Source of the DNA: Adenophora triphylla var. japonica
Taxonomy: Eukaryota > Streptophyta > Magnoliopsida > Asterales > Campanulaceae
DNA length: 64,000 nt
Direction: 5' to 3'
Assembly: GCA_022495995.1 (NCBI GenBank)
Contig: JAFEMH010000078.1
Span: forward strand, 930,001-994,000
This document shows positions 54,601 to 61,893 of this stretch, piece by piece. Numbering within the stretch: the first letter of the stretch is position 1; every line of letters begins with the position of its first letter. Under the pieces are notes generated by a model that was not told where the DNA came from, ran no database searches, and saw only the letters and a list, made by a program, of their open reading frames with translations. The position numbers and the translations under genes are program-made.

Positions 54601-57600
54601 TCAAATAATGCAATATGGTTAGATGACGTTAAATTTGATTATCAAACCCTTTAAAAAATGTAACCCGGTTACTAACTTAACAAAACCACTTCTCTAATTG
54701 AATATGCCTACACCACCCACCATTGTTTGACCCCCTTCTCCTCCTCCTCACCCTCACCATACCTCCCCAATTTTCGCTCACAATCTAACTCCCTAACATC
54801 TTTTTTTCTCACCTACACCCAGTGGCGGATCTACATTAAATGTTTTGGTGTTGCCTGATCTTTATTAAAAAAAAAAAATTGGCGCGAAACTAAAATTCAA
54901 AATATTTACATACATAAGAGATAATAGGCTTCACTAGGCACCACTTTACATACATAAATATAATAGGCTTCACTAGGCGCGAAACATTTGGTGTTGCATG
55001 TTCTTTAAAACAGGTCAAAACGACGTCGTTTTGCAAAAAAAAAAATGGGTTGCCCAGGCACTACTGTAGATCCGCCCCTCCCTACACCTCAGCCTCATCA
55101 TCTGACAGCCATCCCAAAGCTTCATAATAATCAAATGTTGACATTTTGGTTAGGGTTTAGGTAGAGAGGGTCGGTACTCGTGTCTTGAGGAATGCCAACT
55201 CCGATCAGCAACAATGGCCTCCGGTGAATCGGTGACGGCACTCCAACCGGTATTTCTTCCGCTTTGTCTTTAATTTTCCCTTTTATCATCCCTCTCTATA
55301 TCGTGTCGGCGACTCGTCCGAGTTTCCAGTTCTATCCGATTAGGTGGAGTTATCTCCAATCAATCACTGCATCAATCGACGTTATTTTCCTTTGAGAATC
55401 GGATGCTCAAAGTCCGAACTCAGTCCAAAGGAACCTTGGCCACTCCCAAGAACTTTGAAGCCCACCAGCAAATGCAGACACATTTTGATTTCTTAACCTA
55501 ATTTTAATTTAATATTTGGTAGGATTTAACTTTGCGTTGCATTAAATTATAAGGTTAAATGTACAACCATCCCACTAGGTTTTTAATCGAATGGAAATAG
55601 GGGGGTTTTTAATCGATGGTGGTGGCCGGATTCGAGAGAGACGGTGGCAGTAGTTGGGTTGGGTAGAGGGGTGGTGGGGTGGTTAACAACTGTTGGTGCA
55701 TTTAACATGAGTTAGTTTTTTAACGAATGTTGACATTTTGGTTAAGTTTTTTACGTCGTTAGGTTGATTTAAAGTATATTGCATTAAATGTAAAAAATGG
55801 AGATAGTACATATCATTAAGATGTCACTAACTAGTACATTGCATTAATTGTAAAAATTAAGAAAGTACGTTGCATATTTTGGTCATTCACCCTAGGTAAT
55901 TTATAGGGATGGCAAGCCTCTTATATACGAGTAATCCTACCCCCCCCCAAAGAGAAAAATGCACCCTTCCAGCAGTCCAAACGCTTAGAAATTTTTTCCA
56001 CCACCGGATCCCAAAAACTCTCAGCTCTTGATGTCCTCCTAAAGGTAGGCCTAAATAAATGAAAGGCCATGGCTTAATTGAGCATCCAATCAAAGAAGCA
56101 TATGCATTCAAAACCGAATCTTCCATATTAATCCCAGCCAATCCACACTTGGACAAATTAACCTTTAACCCAGAAACATGCACAAAGATCTGTAAAATCG
56201 TAAGCAAGTTTGTGAATCCCCGAAAACCTTCTGACAAGAAAAGAATAGTGTCATCCGCGTACTGCAAATGAGAAACGCGAACGTCCTCCCTACCTATGGA
56301 GCACTCATCAATAAGACCCCTCTCCTCACACCTCGAGATCAAATGACTCAATACATCTAATACCAAGGTGAAAAGAAACGGGGACATCGGATCACCTTGA
56401 GTCCACGAGAAGCCCTAAACCAATCCTTAGGCTCCCTGTTTACTATAACCGATAGTGAAGTGGAAGTCAAACACCCATGAATCCATCGACGCCATCTAAG
56501 CCCAAACCCTTTCTTCTCCAACACCCATTCTTAAAAAAAATCTAACTGAAGGCACAAGTCTTTCCTCCCTCTGCTTTTCAAATCATGGACCACCTCATTA
56601 GCAATCAAAACTGAGTCTAAAAGTTGACGTCCATCAACAAAAGCTGATTGAGCACTAGTAATAGTGCTTCCAAGAACGAGACTAAGTCTCCGGGAAAGGT
56701 GATGATCAAACTTTGACTTATCTTTTCCTTCGGGTCTTCTCATGACTATAAAAAAGAAAGTACAAAGATCACGCAAGTATCAACATATAAGGGCCAAGTA
56801 CTATCTACAGCATTCAAGAACTAAAACACGTCTTATTAATGTACCTGCCACAGTAAAGGATGCAATCAACAAAATTCAGCAATTACATACTCTATTTACA
56901 CAATCCTCTAATTCTTTAGAGTTATAGTCAAAACCCATGGATAAACTCTATATGAATATGGTCCAACTCTAACAGTTGAAATCAAATCCTATGATTTTGA
57001 GAGCATGTATGGATAGGTGCATATATTATTTTTCACGAGAGGTAATTAAGTAGTTTTCTGCAGAAATAATAACCTGAAGTTTGAACATGATCTAAAGAAA
57101 ATTTGATAATAAAAAAAGGAAAAGGAAAGATTTTTGAATGTCTAAACTATGTTAAGTTGTCAGCACAAGCAGAAGCTTCAGTTGTTGAAAGAGAGACAGT
57201 GAACACGTTTATCATGCACTTCAATAATGGCCCTCGGGTAGAACCCAAATTGCACATAGGAGATGAACCAAGATAAAGCTCAGAGGAAACTCTATAAATA
57301 TAAACCTATTGGAGAATATATGTACGAGCAGATTGATCTAAAAAACTTTTGATATGTAAGCTCTAGTTCATGTTAATTCATTAAACGTTTAAGGGCATAT
57401 GTTGTTGCAACTATTCCCCAACAATACACTTGATGCCTCCGCACAGAACAGAGAATACATCTGCCTATTCAGAGATAGAATTGCTCATAATCCAGAATTT
57501 CAACCTTGGCTTGGCATTGATGTAGGATGGTAATTATAGTATAGGTTTCTACAGAAGAAAAGCTTTCTTTGAGGTACCTCTTTTAGCTTAATTGGTTTTA

Positions 57601-60511
57601 TCAATTCTAATTCTAAGCAGGAAAATATAAACAAGATGCTGAAAAATAACTTTTGAAGCCAGTTGAAAGATGAGGCACATACCGATGAGCGCTGTTGATT
57701 GAGTCCCCCATTGGCTTCTATAATCAAGTACAAATCACGTACATGGGTGTCTGAAATGGGTGAGTAGTAGATAGTAGTCCATAAGTTTAGAGACAGCCAT
57801 TTCTCCACAAATTTATTGCAGTTGTAAAAAGTAGGGTATTTTTTCATTTTCGTTAATAAAACAAACGTTTTCCCCTTTTTATTTTGTGGGGGTGTGGAAC
57901 TAAGAAACTTTAGAAGCAGAATCATTTTCTCCCCGATTAATAAGCCAAAGATACCTTGATTTTTCTATAACACTACATTTCTGTTCCCCATTCAGGATAC
58001 AATGAAGAATTGGATATCAAGTTAAGAAGTCATAAGAAATCATACCTAGAAGTTCGCCAGCTGTTGGATTTGATAGCAGACAGGGTTTCTGTTCTTTCAG
58101 CTTCCTTCTAAATCTCCAAACAGACGATAACTGAACGAAAACGTCATCATCAATTAGCTTCACGATAAATCAAGAGAAGCATGCAGGTGAGGTAGCTAAG
58201 AACAGTATTTCCTTGGTCCTTCCCAGATCACAGAAACATACTACCTCCATCCCAAAATGATCTTCCTACTTTTTTTTCGTTGTGCGAATGACCTTTGAGC
58301 AATAATTATATGTTGATTTAATTATACTAATGTTAATCTAAACCTTGTAATTGATACACCATCAACAATACTATCAATAACAAGATTTACATTTTCATTA
58401 GGATAATTAAATCAACCTAAAATAATTACTCAAAGTTCATTCGCAGTAACGACAAAAAAGTGGAAAGGTCATTTTGGGACAGAGGGAGTATAAGACAATA
58501 CACGTAGAACTGAACTTGCAAACTGCAGTCTCGTCAACAATAGGCTATACAGTATGCACACACTAAAACCTACTTTGCTATTAGGTTTTCTGCCTAAAAA
58601 GTCCCTAAAACAGAAAGAAAGACCTTCCTTCTTTCCAGAGAACTTTCCAAAAGAAATATGGTAAACGTGTTATCCAGCTTCAAGTATTTTGGAGCTTTTG
58701 AGGAAGACAAGAGTTTGACTCTAAGCACATTATACCCTAATAAATAAATACCTTCTAGGAATGATCAGAGCAATGTTTAGAATTTGTTGTCCCATATGGC
58801 ACCCACTATACCACAGAAAGAAAGACCTTCCTTCTTTCCAGAGAACTTTCCAAAAGAAATATGGTAAACGTGTTATCCAGTATGCACACACTAAAACCTA
58901 CTTTGCTATTAGGTTTTCTGCCTAAAAAGTCCCTAAAACAGAAAGAAAGACCTTCCTTCTTTCCAGAGAACTTTCCAAAAGAAATATGGTAAACGTGTTA
59001 TCCAGCTTCAAGTATTTTGGAGCTTTTGAGGAAGACAAGAGTTTGACTCTAAGCACATTATACCCTAATAAATAAATACCTTCTAGGAATGATCAGAGCA
59101 ATGTTTAGAATTTGTTGTCCCATATGGCACCCACTATACCACAGGGTTGTTAAGACCAAGTCATTGACAGTCAGTTCATCTATGAATAACTATAACTTCA
59201 TGTTTGAAACTCACAGTTAGTTCATTACTCCCTCCATCCCAAAATGAATGACCATTTTGAATTTTAATTCTAATTATATACATTCTTGCAATTCACTTTC
59301 AAAATTTTAGCTTTGCCAAAATATAATGAAGTATGGAAAAAAAAATCATATAGAGATAGTTTTTTATGGAAAAGTTTCAAAAAGGTCATTCATTTTGGGA
59401 CAAAAATGGTCATTCAATTTGGGACCGAAGGAGGGAGTATATGATATACTCCTTCCGTCCCAGCAAACTGATACTTTTATTTTGACTAAATGTAACTTTG
59501 ACCAATAATTATATAAAAAATAATGATCCTAATAAAAATCTAAAAATTGTTATTGAAAGTATTATCAATCGTGATACAATAATAATTTTTAAATTTTTAT
59601 TAGAATCATTATTTTTTATATAAATTATTGGTCAAAGGTGGAGGGAGTCAAAATAAAAGTATCAATTTGCTGGGACGGAGGGAGTATAAGAAACCACTCC
59701 CCCCCCCCCCCAAAGAAAATGAAATCCCAGTTGCATTCACCCATTGGCATTGGCAAATTAAGACTCCAATCGCAATAAACTCTACAATTATAGCTCTAGC
59801 ATAGACAAAATTAGTAACAAGCTTAATGATACCCACTGGTTGATAGTAATAAAAAAGCGTCTGCAAAAAAATTTAGAGATCAATAATCAAAACTTCTATA
59901 CTGCTTCTTGTGTACTTCAATATTATTTTAAAATTAGTAAGTGGCAAGGTCCAAATGTAGGAGATCAGTAAAATATAGAAAAAGATTCAAACTAGATCTA
60001 ATTACTTATGTCACATTCTTTGGTCAACTATCACAAACTGACTTTAAACCAAAACCCAACTAGCCAAACAAGGTAGTGGGCTTAATCAACCCCAAAAACA
60101 GTAAACTAATCAACAAACACCCATTTAATAGTACACCTTAGTCACTAATTTTCTGAGCTGTCAAGCATTAAAATAAAATATCAATAAAAAAACTAGGATT
60201 TGGAAGAAGTTGATTAATTAGCAAACCTCAATTGAGGAGGAATTATCGGAAAGAATTTCATGCTGGAGCTTCTGAAAGATCTCATGGCTACGGTAAACGG
60301 AGCCTGGGGAGGTGGGAAACAACATAGCAGCCAATGGACCGACGCAAGTGATGAGTCCCGAGAAATATAGAAGAGGCAAAAGCAACAAGTACCGGAATAA
60401 GTGTTTCCGGTAGAGAGGGGATTCACGTCGGCGATTAGAGTAGGATTTGTTCAGAGAACGTCGGGCGGTAGGGTTCCCGTCGCCGGTGCCGTAATGGGTT
60501 TTTGCTTTCAT
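27418..60511 (-). CDS. O-fucosyltransferase family protein (DUF246, GT106-type), complete gene
   Basis: Ten coding exons with GT-AG introns join in frame to 548 codons: 60227..60511, 58046..58130, 57683..57750, 53279..53367, 52675..52872, 51009..51213, 49182..49349, 46107..46274, 27700..27890 and 27418..27607. The product is a type II Golgi-membrane protein. It has a basic cytosolic tail, one membrane segment near residues 30-55 ([20 protein letters not shown]) and a luminal glycosyltransferase domain. Family signatures are [76 protein letters not shown] and PECRC. Plant members transfer fucose or rhamnose to cell-wall glycans or proteins; the substrate here is unknown. The ATG at 60511 is the first in the frame and precedes the typical basic tail. 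Introns total over 31 kb (I8 is 18.2 kb) and are filled with transposons, yet no exon is broken. Confidence 0.93.
27700..27890 (-). CDS. Fucosyltransferase exon 9
   Basis: This 191-bp exon encodes [38 protein letters not shown] and [16 protein letters not shown]. Acceptor TTTAG, donor TCAG|GTTGGT, phase 2. Confidence 0.93.
28011..28244. mobile_element. Harbinger/Tourist-like MITE
   Basis: Left end GGGGCCGTTTGGTCGCC and right end (other strand) GGGCTCGTTTGGTAGGC. The flanks are TTA and TTG, an imperfect 3-bp TSD. The inner sequence is rich in GGATAAG/CTTATCC complementarity. Confidence 0.7.
28378..28832. mobile_element. hAT-like element remnant
   Basis: Left end GGGGATGGCAAA and right end TTGCCGTTCCAAA are roughly inverted. 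The 8-bp TSD CCTGGACT is perfect (28370..28377 and 28833..28840). The interior contains GAACCC/GGGTTC-rich ends as in other plant hAT MITEs. Confidence 0.75.
29084..29437. mobile_element. Mutator-like MITE
   Basis: Inverted repeats of roughly 75 bp share GAGCAAAGAGCAGAAAA-type outer bases, CATTGTGCAGAT and TAGGCA. The TSD AAATAAGTA / AAAGAAGTA matches at 8 of 9 bases (29075..29083 and 29438..29446). There is no coding content. Confidence 0.75.
29137..29174. repeat. Perfect 18-bp palindrome inside the MITE
   Basis: The arm TTTTATATTAGGCATATA (29137..29154) is followed after two bases by its exact complement (29157..29174). A second, imperfect copy of the TAGGCA arm lies near 29370, so the hairpin probably arose by a local inverted duplication. 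Confidence 0.85.
29652..33190 (+). mobile_element. Degenerate Athila-like Ty3 retrotransposon
   Basis: Two direct copies of an LTR-type sequence (29652..30010 and 32369..about 33190) share TATATCTTTAGACTTATTTA and the block AGGGAATTGAA...TGTCGTAAATTATGATCGAA. Between them is the end of an aspartic protease frame (about 30053..30210: [33 protein letters not shown]) and a long non-coding post-pol region. The second LTR is preceded by a purine-rich tract (GGACGAGCAAAAGATAAG), and TATAAATAG lies at about 32912. RT and integrase are missing. Confidence 0.7.
33687..35294 (+). mobile_element. Solo LTR (Copia-like) inserted in LINE ORF1
   Basis: A 1,608-bp sequence starts TGTAGGTGTTAGTG and ends ACCCAACA, flanked by the perfect 5-bp TSD GGTAA (33682..33686 and 35295..35299). 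Removing it restores the LINE ORF1 frame (VPVWV continuing into RLPGLN-like sequence). TATAAATAC at about 34855 is the probable promoter box. The layout resembles SIRE/Maximus-type Copia LTRs, but that lineage call is tentative. Confidence 0.85.
34540..34800. repeat. GACGACTCGTSCC repeat cluster in the solo LTR
   Basis: About ten copies of GGGACGACTCGT / ACGAGTCGTCCC in both orientations, within a duplicated block of about 125 bp containing AAGTCGTGCCCTTAAGGGGG. The GC-rich palindromes stand out from the AT-rich surroundings. Confidence 0.8.
35993..36011. repeat. Short telomere-type TTTAGGG run
   Basis: Two full TTTAGGG units plus TTTAG, inside LINE ORF1 at the edge of a tandem duplication. 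Confidence 0.8.
36012..36317. repeat. 153-bp tandem duplication in LINE ORF1
   Basis: Units starting at 36012 and 36165 (CGAAATTCTARTGAGAGTTT ... ATTATAACCCAT) are about 95% identical. The period, 153 bp, is divisible by three. Confidence 0.88.
36550..36974 (+). pseudogene. LINE endonuclease N-terminal fragment
   Basis: The frame starts [20 protein letters not shown] and then EPKQSG (the catalytic glutamate region; the normal motif is ET/EPK). After a frameshift near 36765 it continues [20 protein letters not shown] and [13 protein letters not shown]. It is the start of an APE-type endonuclease domain, cut off after GDLN. Confidence 0.75.
37030..37515 (+). repeat. Dispersed ~470-bp repeat, copy 1 (LTR-like)
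   Basis: Shares long stretches with 45085..45555 in the same orientation: TTAAAATATATATTGACAA, GCAAGAAAACTA, CGGAGGTTGATAGAT-type, TAAGGATTGTAT, ATCTAATGGAGAG and AATACGTACTTATACTCGCA. Identity is roughly 75-80%. The two could be LTRs of one element or independent copies. Confidence 0.7.
37620..39910. repeat. Minisatellite array with ~67-bp units
   Basis: Units have the form GGAGGCTAACCACACTCGGG, TTGATTGAATCCGGAGGTAA, ACCGGAGATTGAGATTGAAC, GAGTGA. Measured steps near 38601..38867 are 64, 68, 67 and 67 bp. The array is best ordered from about 38560 to 39910 and more diverged from 37620 to 38560. Since 67 is not a multiple of three, the open frames here are not coding. Confidence 0.88.
41919..42908 (+). 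pseudogene. Athila-like gag
   Basis: Frames read [58 protein letters not shown], then a stop, and [20 protein letters not shown]. After a local duplication they continue [20 protein letters not shown] and [20 protein letters not shown]. This fits the retrotransposon gag domain of Athila-type elements. Stops and the duplication inactivate it. Confidence 0.8.
42318..42573. repeat. 128-bp tandem duplication in gag
   Basis: The block ATGAAACMGGCTGCACTTCC ... GTATCACGTCTTGA occurs at 42318 and again at 42446, nearly identical. Confidence 0.88.
43195..43560 (+). pseudogene. Athila-like aspartic protease fragment
   Basis: The frame reads [38 protein letters not shown] (the DLGAS active site), then [14 protein letters not shown] and PILLGRNF. 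It runs directly into LTR sequence. Confidence 0.85.
44941..45000 (+). repeat. 60-bp repeat also present at 29593
   Basis: ATTAATTTGGGATATTTTAA ... TTTGTTAAACAGGAGAG matches 29593..29650 at about 90%. Both are preceded by GAATACC and a CGACAC word, so they are remnants of one repeat family. Confidence 0.6.
45085..45555 (+). repeat. Dispersed ~470-bp repeat, copy 2 (LTR-like)
   Basis: The second copy of the repeat at 37030..37515. The pair brackets the minisatellite and the Athila-like element. Downstream, TATGCACGTCCGATTCGCGA looks like LTR promoter-proximal sequence. Confidence 0.65.
46107..46274 (-). CDS. Fucosyltransferase exon 8
   Basis: This 168-bp exon encodes [20 protein letters not shown] through TSDELASLQ. 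Donor CAG|GTACAA, phase 0. It is followed by an 18.2-kb intron. Confidence 0.92.
46374..46560 (-). mobile_element. Possible SINE (Au-like 3' end)
   Basis: On the minus strand the sequence ends GAGATTAAGGCTTTGTTGTTGTTG, written here in two parts: GAGATTAAGGCTTTG and then (TTG)n. This resembles the 3' end of Au-family plant SINEs. A TTACGTTTCATCCCAAATCA block precedes it. No clear A-box/B-box pair was confirmed. Confidence 0.45.
46800..46990 (+). repeat. Ty3 LTR-end-like fragment
   Basis: The sequence CCTTTTGGGATCGACCCTCG, CTACGGTAACTAGTGCACTT and GCTAGGAATTTTTATTACAA resembles the end region of plant Ty3 LTRs. No partner LTR was found. Confidence 0.45.
47060..48710 (+). mobile_element. LINE 3' fragment, interrupted by a hAT-like insert
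   Basis: The frame at 47075..47545 reads [40 protein letters not shown] and then [14 protein letters not shown]. This is the zinc-binding (zf-RVT) C-terminus of a plant L1. The 3' UTR, with TTTTTTTGTAATCTGTTGGA, is split by an insertion and resumes at 48631 with CTTGTCCATCTTGG...TTTTCTTTTATC and a short A run. Confidence 0.8.
47752..48630. mobile_element. hAT-like non-autonomous element in LINE 3' UTR
   Basis: Ends are CATAGTTGTGAAAGGC and (other strand) CATAGTTGTTAAAGGC. The flanks are GTTGGACT (47744..47751 and 48631..48638), an 8-bp TSD, or 9 bp if the C is counted. Subterminal sequence is rich in GGCG/CGCC words, a pattern known from plant hAT-type repeats. The centre is AT-rich. Confidence 0.8.
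49182..49349 (-). CDS. Fucosyltransferase exon 7
   Basis: This 168-bp exon encodes [20 protein letters not shown] through GRCPMTPLE. Donor GAG|GTTAGT, phase 0. Confidence 0.92.
49797..50821. mobile_element. MULE of the same TIR family as 1367..3911
   Basis: The inverted repeats of about 200 bp begin GGAAAAATTGCAAAAAAAA at both ends. They share ATTCACTATCAC, ACTTTTTGTGGTTTTCACCA and other blocks with the Pack-MULE at 1367..3911. The flanks are A-rich (ATTAAAAAA / TTAAAAATA), so the TSD is unclear. The cargo (about 50100..50520) reads on the minus strand like a pyrimidine-rich 5' leader followed by [14 protein letters not shown], a possible captured gene start of unknown origin. Confidence 0.8.
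51009..51213 (-). CDS. Fucosyltransferase exon 6
   Basis: This 205-bp exon encodes [20 protein letters not shown] through [10 protein letters not shown], the HLRFE motif of the donor site. Donor GAG|GTATGA, phase 0. Confidence 0.93.
51403..51955. mobile_element. Stowaway-like element, composite
   Basis: Left end CTCCCTCCAAACAAATTAAG next to TA; right end GATGGAGGTAG next to TA. At 553 bp it is longer than a standard Stowaway and may contain an insertion. Confidence 0.5.
52675..52872 (-). CDS. Fucosyltransferase exon 5
   Basis: This 198-bp exon encodes [20 protein letters not shown] through [13 protein letters not shown]. Acceptor TTTTGCAG, donor AAAG|GTTGGT, phase 2. Confidence 0.92.
53279..53367 (-). 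CDS. Fucosyltransferase exon 4
   Basis: This 89-bp exon encodes [20 protein letters not shown] and continues DFHNVWRDS. Donor CTAG|GTAAGT, phase 2. Confidence 0.92.
53564..53765. mobile_element. Stowaway truncated at the LINE border
   Basis: Left end CTCCCTCCGTTCCGAAATGA after TA, then ATCTTCCTACTTTTTTAG and CCTAAAATTATTGTTCAATG as in the complete copy at 58244..58488. The right terminus is missing. The sequence instead shows CAATGTT repeated several times and then enters the LINE. Confidence 0.7.
54315..54350. repeat. Hexamer run in LINE coding sequence
   Basis: Six ACCAAG/ACCGAG units on the plus strand extend a Gly-Leu alternation ([13 protein letters not shown]) in the LINE protein where related LINEs have only GGLGL. 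Confidence 0.85.
54500..55892. mobile_element. MULE inserted in the LINE
   Basis: Ends are GGAATAATTACCAAACC (left) and GGGTGAATGACCAAAATATG (right, other strand). Both are followed by ATGCAAYGTAC and by TAGTGACATCTTAATG further in. A perfect 10-bp TSD TAGGTAATTT flanks it (54490..54499 and 55893..55902), and removing it rejoins the LINE frame at PINYLS/IPNYLS. The interior includes a possible captured gene start (ATGGCCTCCGGTGAATCGG at about 55213) of unknown identity, and a hAT MITE. Confidence 0.9.
54820..55080. mobile_element. hAT MITE inside the MULE
   Basis: A 261-bp element with ends CAGTGGCGGATCTACA and (other strand) GAGGGGCGGATCTACA. The 8-bp TSD CCTACACC is perfect (54812..54819 and 55081..55088). 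An internal direct repeat has ATAGGCTTCACTAGGC. Confidence 0.92.
57683..57750 (-). CDS. Fucosyltransferase exon 3
   Basis: This 68-bp exon encodes [20 protein letters not shown], the conserved nucleotide-sugar-domain start of the family. Donor TCG|GTATGT, phase 0. Confidence 0.9.
58046..58130 (-). CDS. Fucosyltransferase exon 2
   Basis: This 85-bp exon encodes [17 protein letters not shown] and more. Acceptor TTCAG, donor CTAG|GTATGA, leaving phase 1. Confidence 0.87.
58244..58488. mobile_element. Stowaway MITE
   Basis: TA-flanked, with left CCTCCATCCCAAAATGATCT and right GGTCATTTTGGGACAGAGGGAG. Near-complete inverted complementarity (TACTTTTTTTTCGTTG with CGACAAAAAAGTGG). Confidence 0.88.
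58551..59144. repeat. 328-bp-period tandem duplication, apparently identical
   Basis: The segment 58551..58816 recurs at 58879..59144 without a difference that I could see. The 62 bp between them is itself another copy of an inner piece (AAAGAAAGACCTTCCTTC ... GTTATCC). The structure implies recent slippage or unequal exchange using short homology. Confidence 0.92.
59228..59437. mobile_element. Stowaway MITE
   Basis: TA-flanked, with left CTCCCTCCATCCCAAAATGA and right GGGACCGAAGGAGGGAG. Contains the partly repeated GGTCATTCATTTTGGGAC / GGTCATTCAATTTGGGAC. Confidence 0.88.
59449..59684. mobile_element. Stowaway MITE adjacent to the previous one
   Basis: TA-flanked, with left CTCCTTCCGTCCCAGCAAAC and right GCTGGGACGGAGGGAG. 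It is almost a full-length palindrome and starts 12 bp after the element ending at 59437. Confidence 0.9.
60227..60511 (-). CDS. Fucosyltransferase exon 1
   Basis: This exon encodes 95 codons, MKAKTHYG to SSSIE, with the signal-anchor. The donor is GAG|GTTTGC, phase 0. Confidence 0.88.
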
Positions 60512-60771
60512 GGCTACGGAAATGGCAACGGAAATGCCAATCACAATGACAGCGACATTGGCGGTTGTTTATGTATTGAAGTCGTGCAATGGTGAAGGAG
60601 AAGAGAAGTAGAATGAAGAACAAGGGGAGGAAAGTGGACAGGCAATACTCAAAAAGAGAAAGTAAGAGAGAAAATAAGAATGAGAGCTACTGGGTTGTTT
60701 TTAGTATGTGGGGCCTGTTTGGGATGTCTACTTGATAAAGAAAAAAAATGAGTTTTGAATTTTTATGGGAA
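60512..60771 (-). promoter_or_regulatory. Fucosyltransferase 5' leader and residual proximal promoter
   Basis: This is all of the original sequence left between the ATG and the Helitron. On the minus strand it is strongly pyrimidine-rich (CTTCTCTTCTCCTTCACC, TTTTCTCTCTTACTTTCTC), typical of plant leaders and Y patches. No clear TATA box was found. Confidence 0.55.
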
Positions 60772-60879
60772 CTAGTGAGTGAGTAACCCGTCAATTCTCA
60801 ACGGGAGATAAAATATTGAGGCAAAAGTTAAATATAAATATAATTTAAAAAATTAATGAAATAATTTTATGTAATATAT

Positions 60880-61240
60880 TACAACTTGTCGAAAACTTCT
60901 TTGTACACAACATTTGTAGTCGTGTCATCTGACTGTTCATGACTATTACATATAAGCACTTTAAGTCATTTTCTTTTAGTTATTCTAGAAAAAGCAACAT
61001 ATAATTGTTCATGACTAAATACTGGTCTTTGAAGAAAAAGGCCAACATGAGCGAGCGACTGACCTGACTTTTATTTATCGTCATTGCAAAAGAAAAGGTC
61101 AGTGGGAATTGTCTCCGTTGAAACCTAACCGGGAATTTTGTTGTATCAGAATGTGGCATAATCATCCTCGGTATCAACACCTTCTTACCAACATTCTTTC
61201 CGGACAACATTATCGCCTCGACAACGTGCTTACCTATATA
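60880..61240 (-). pseudogene. Helitron helicase C-terminal remnant
   Basis: Minus-strand frames read LSGKNVGKKVLIPRMIM, FPVRFQRRQFPLTFSFAMTI (then NKSQ) and, after a frameshift, LFLQRPVFSHEQLYVAFSR. These are the last PIF1/Helitron helicase motifs. Everything upstream is lost and a Stowaway follows. Confidence 0.85.
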
Positions 61241-61244
61241 TATA

Positions 61245-61515
61245 CTCCCTCCGTCCCACGTGAATACAAACTTATTTCCTTTTTGGTCCGTTTCACGTGA
61301 ATACAAACTGCCCAAAATGGAAATAAATTTATTATTTTATATTCACCCTACCCCACCCACTCATTCTCTCTCTTCATTTCCTACCACACAATTTATTCAA
61401 CCAACTCCACTCATTTTCTCTCTTCATTTCCTACCACACATTTTCATTATCTTAATAATATTTCTTAATTATTGTGCCCGGAAAAATGGTTTGTAATAAG
61501 GTGGGACGGAGGGAG
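61245..61515. mobile_element. Stowaway MITE in the Helitron
   Basis: TA-flanked, with left CTCCCTCCGTCCCACGTGAA and right GGTGGGACGGAGGGAG. Contains a CTCATT(T)CTCTCTTCATTTCC tandem. Confidence 0.9.
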
Positions 61516-61521
<6 letters not shown>

Positions 61522-61578
<57 letters not shown>

Positions 61579-61651
61579 TAACAGTATATTTTATGTCAAA
61601 TAATTAATTATATAAATGTATAATTATATACTAACAAAATTGATTTGCATA

Positions 61652-61711
<60 letters not shown>
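61522..61711. repeat. Two (AT)n microsatellites
   Basis: Uninterrupted AT runs at about 61522..61573 and 61654..61711. Confidence 0.95.
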
Positions 61712-61717
<6 letters not shown>

Positions 61718-61893
61718 TAAAAACAAAAAAATAATTTTTATACGATAAACTCAGGAATACAGAAAATTAGTAATTTATACCATTGATCAGAATACTAACG
61801 AAACAATAACGATAACGAAATTATACCATTGCTGATGTTAGATAAAAAAAAGTATAATTTTCTTATTCACACATCTAACTGAAAATAAGCTTA

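Larger units (their letters stand above)
53770..56930 (-). mobile_element. L1-type LINE, truncated at both ends and split by a MULE
   Basis: On the minus strand RT begins [20 protein letters not shown] (56531..56776). It continues [36 protein letters not shown] (catalytic YADD) and [11 protein letters not shown] (55887..56387). After the insertion it resumes [31 protein letters not shown] and [13 protein letters not shown] (53773..54522). The RT core between 56387 and 56531 is shifted. The C-terminus ends abruptly at 53773. Confidence 0.85.

Noticed and set aside
60710..60735. GGGGCCTGTTTGGGATG as a Harbinger-type end near the fucosyltransferase promoter
   Set aside because: No inverted partner or 3-bp TSD was found nearby, so it is not called as an element.
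61522..61711. AT runs as a possible origin or matrix-attachment site
   Set aside because: They are ordinary microsatellites in a transposon-rich area, with nothing to support a function.
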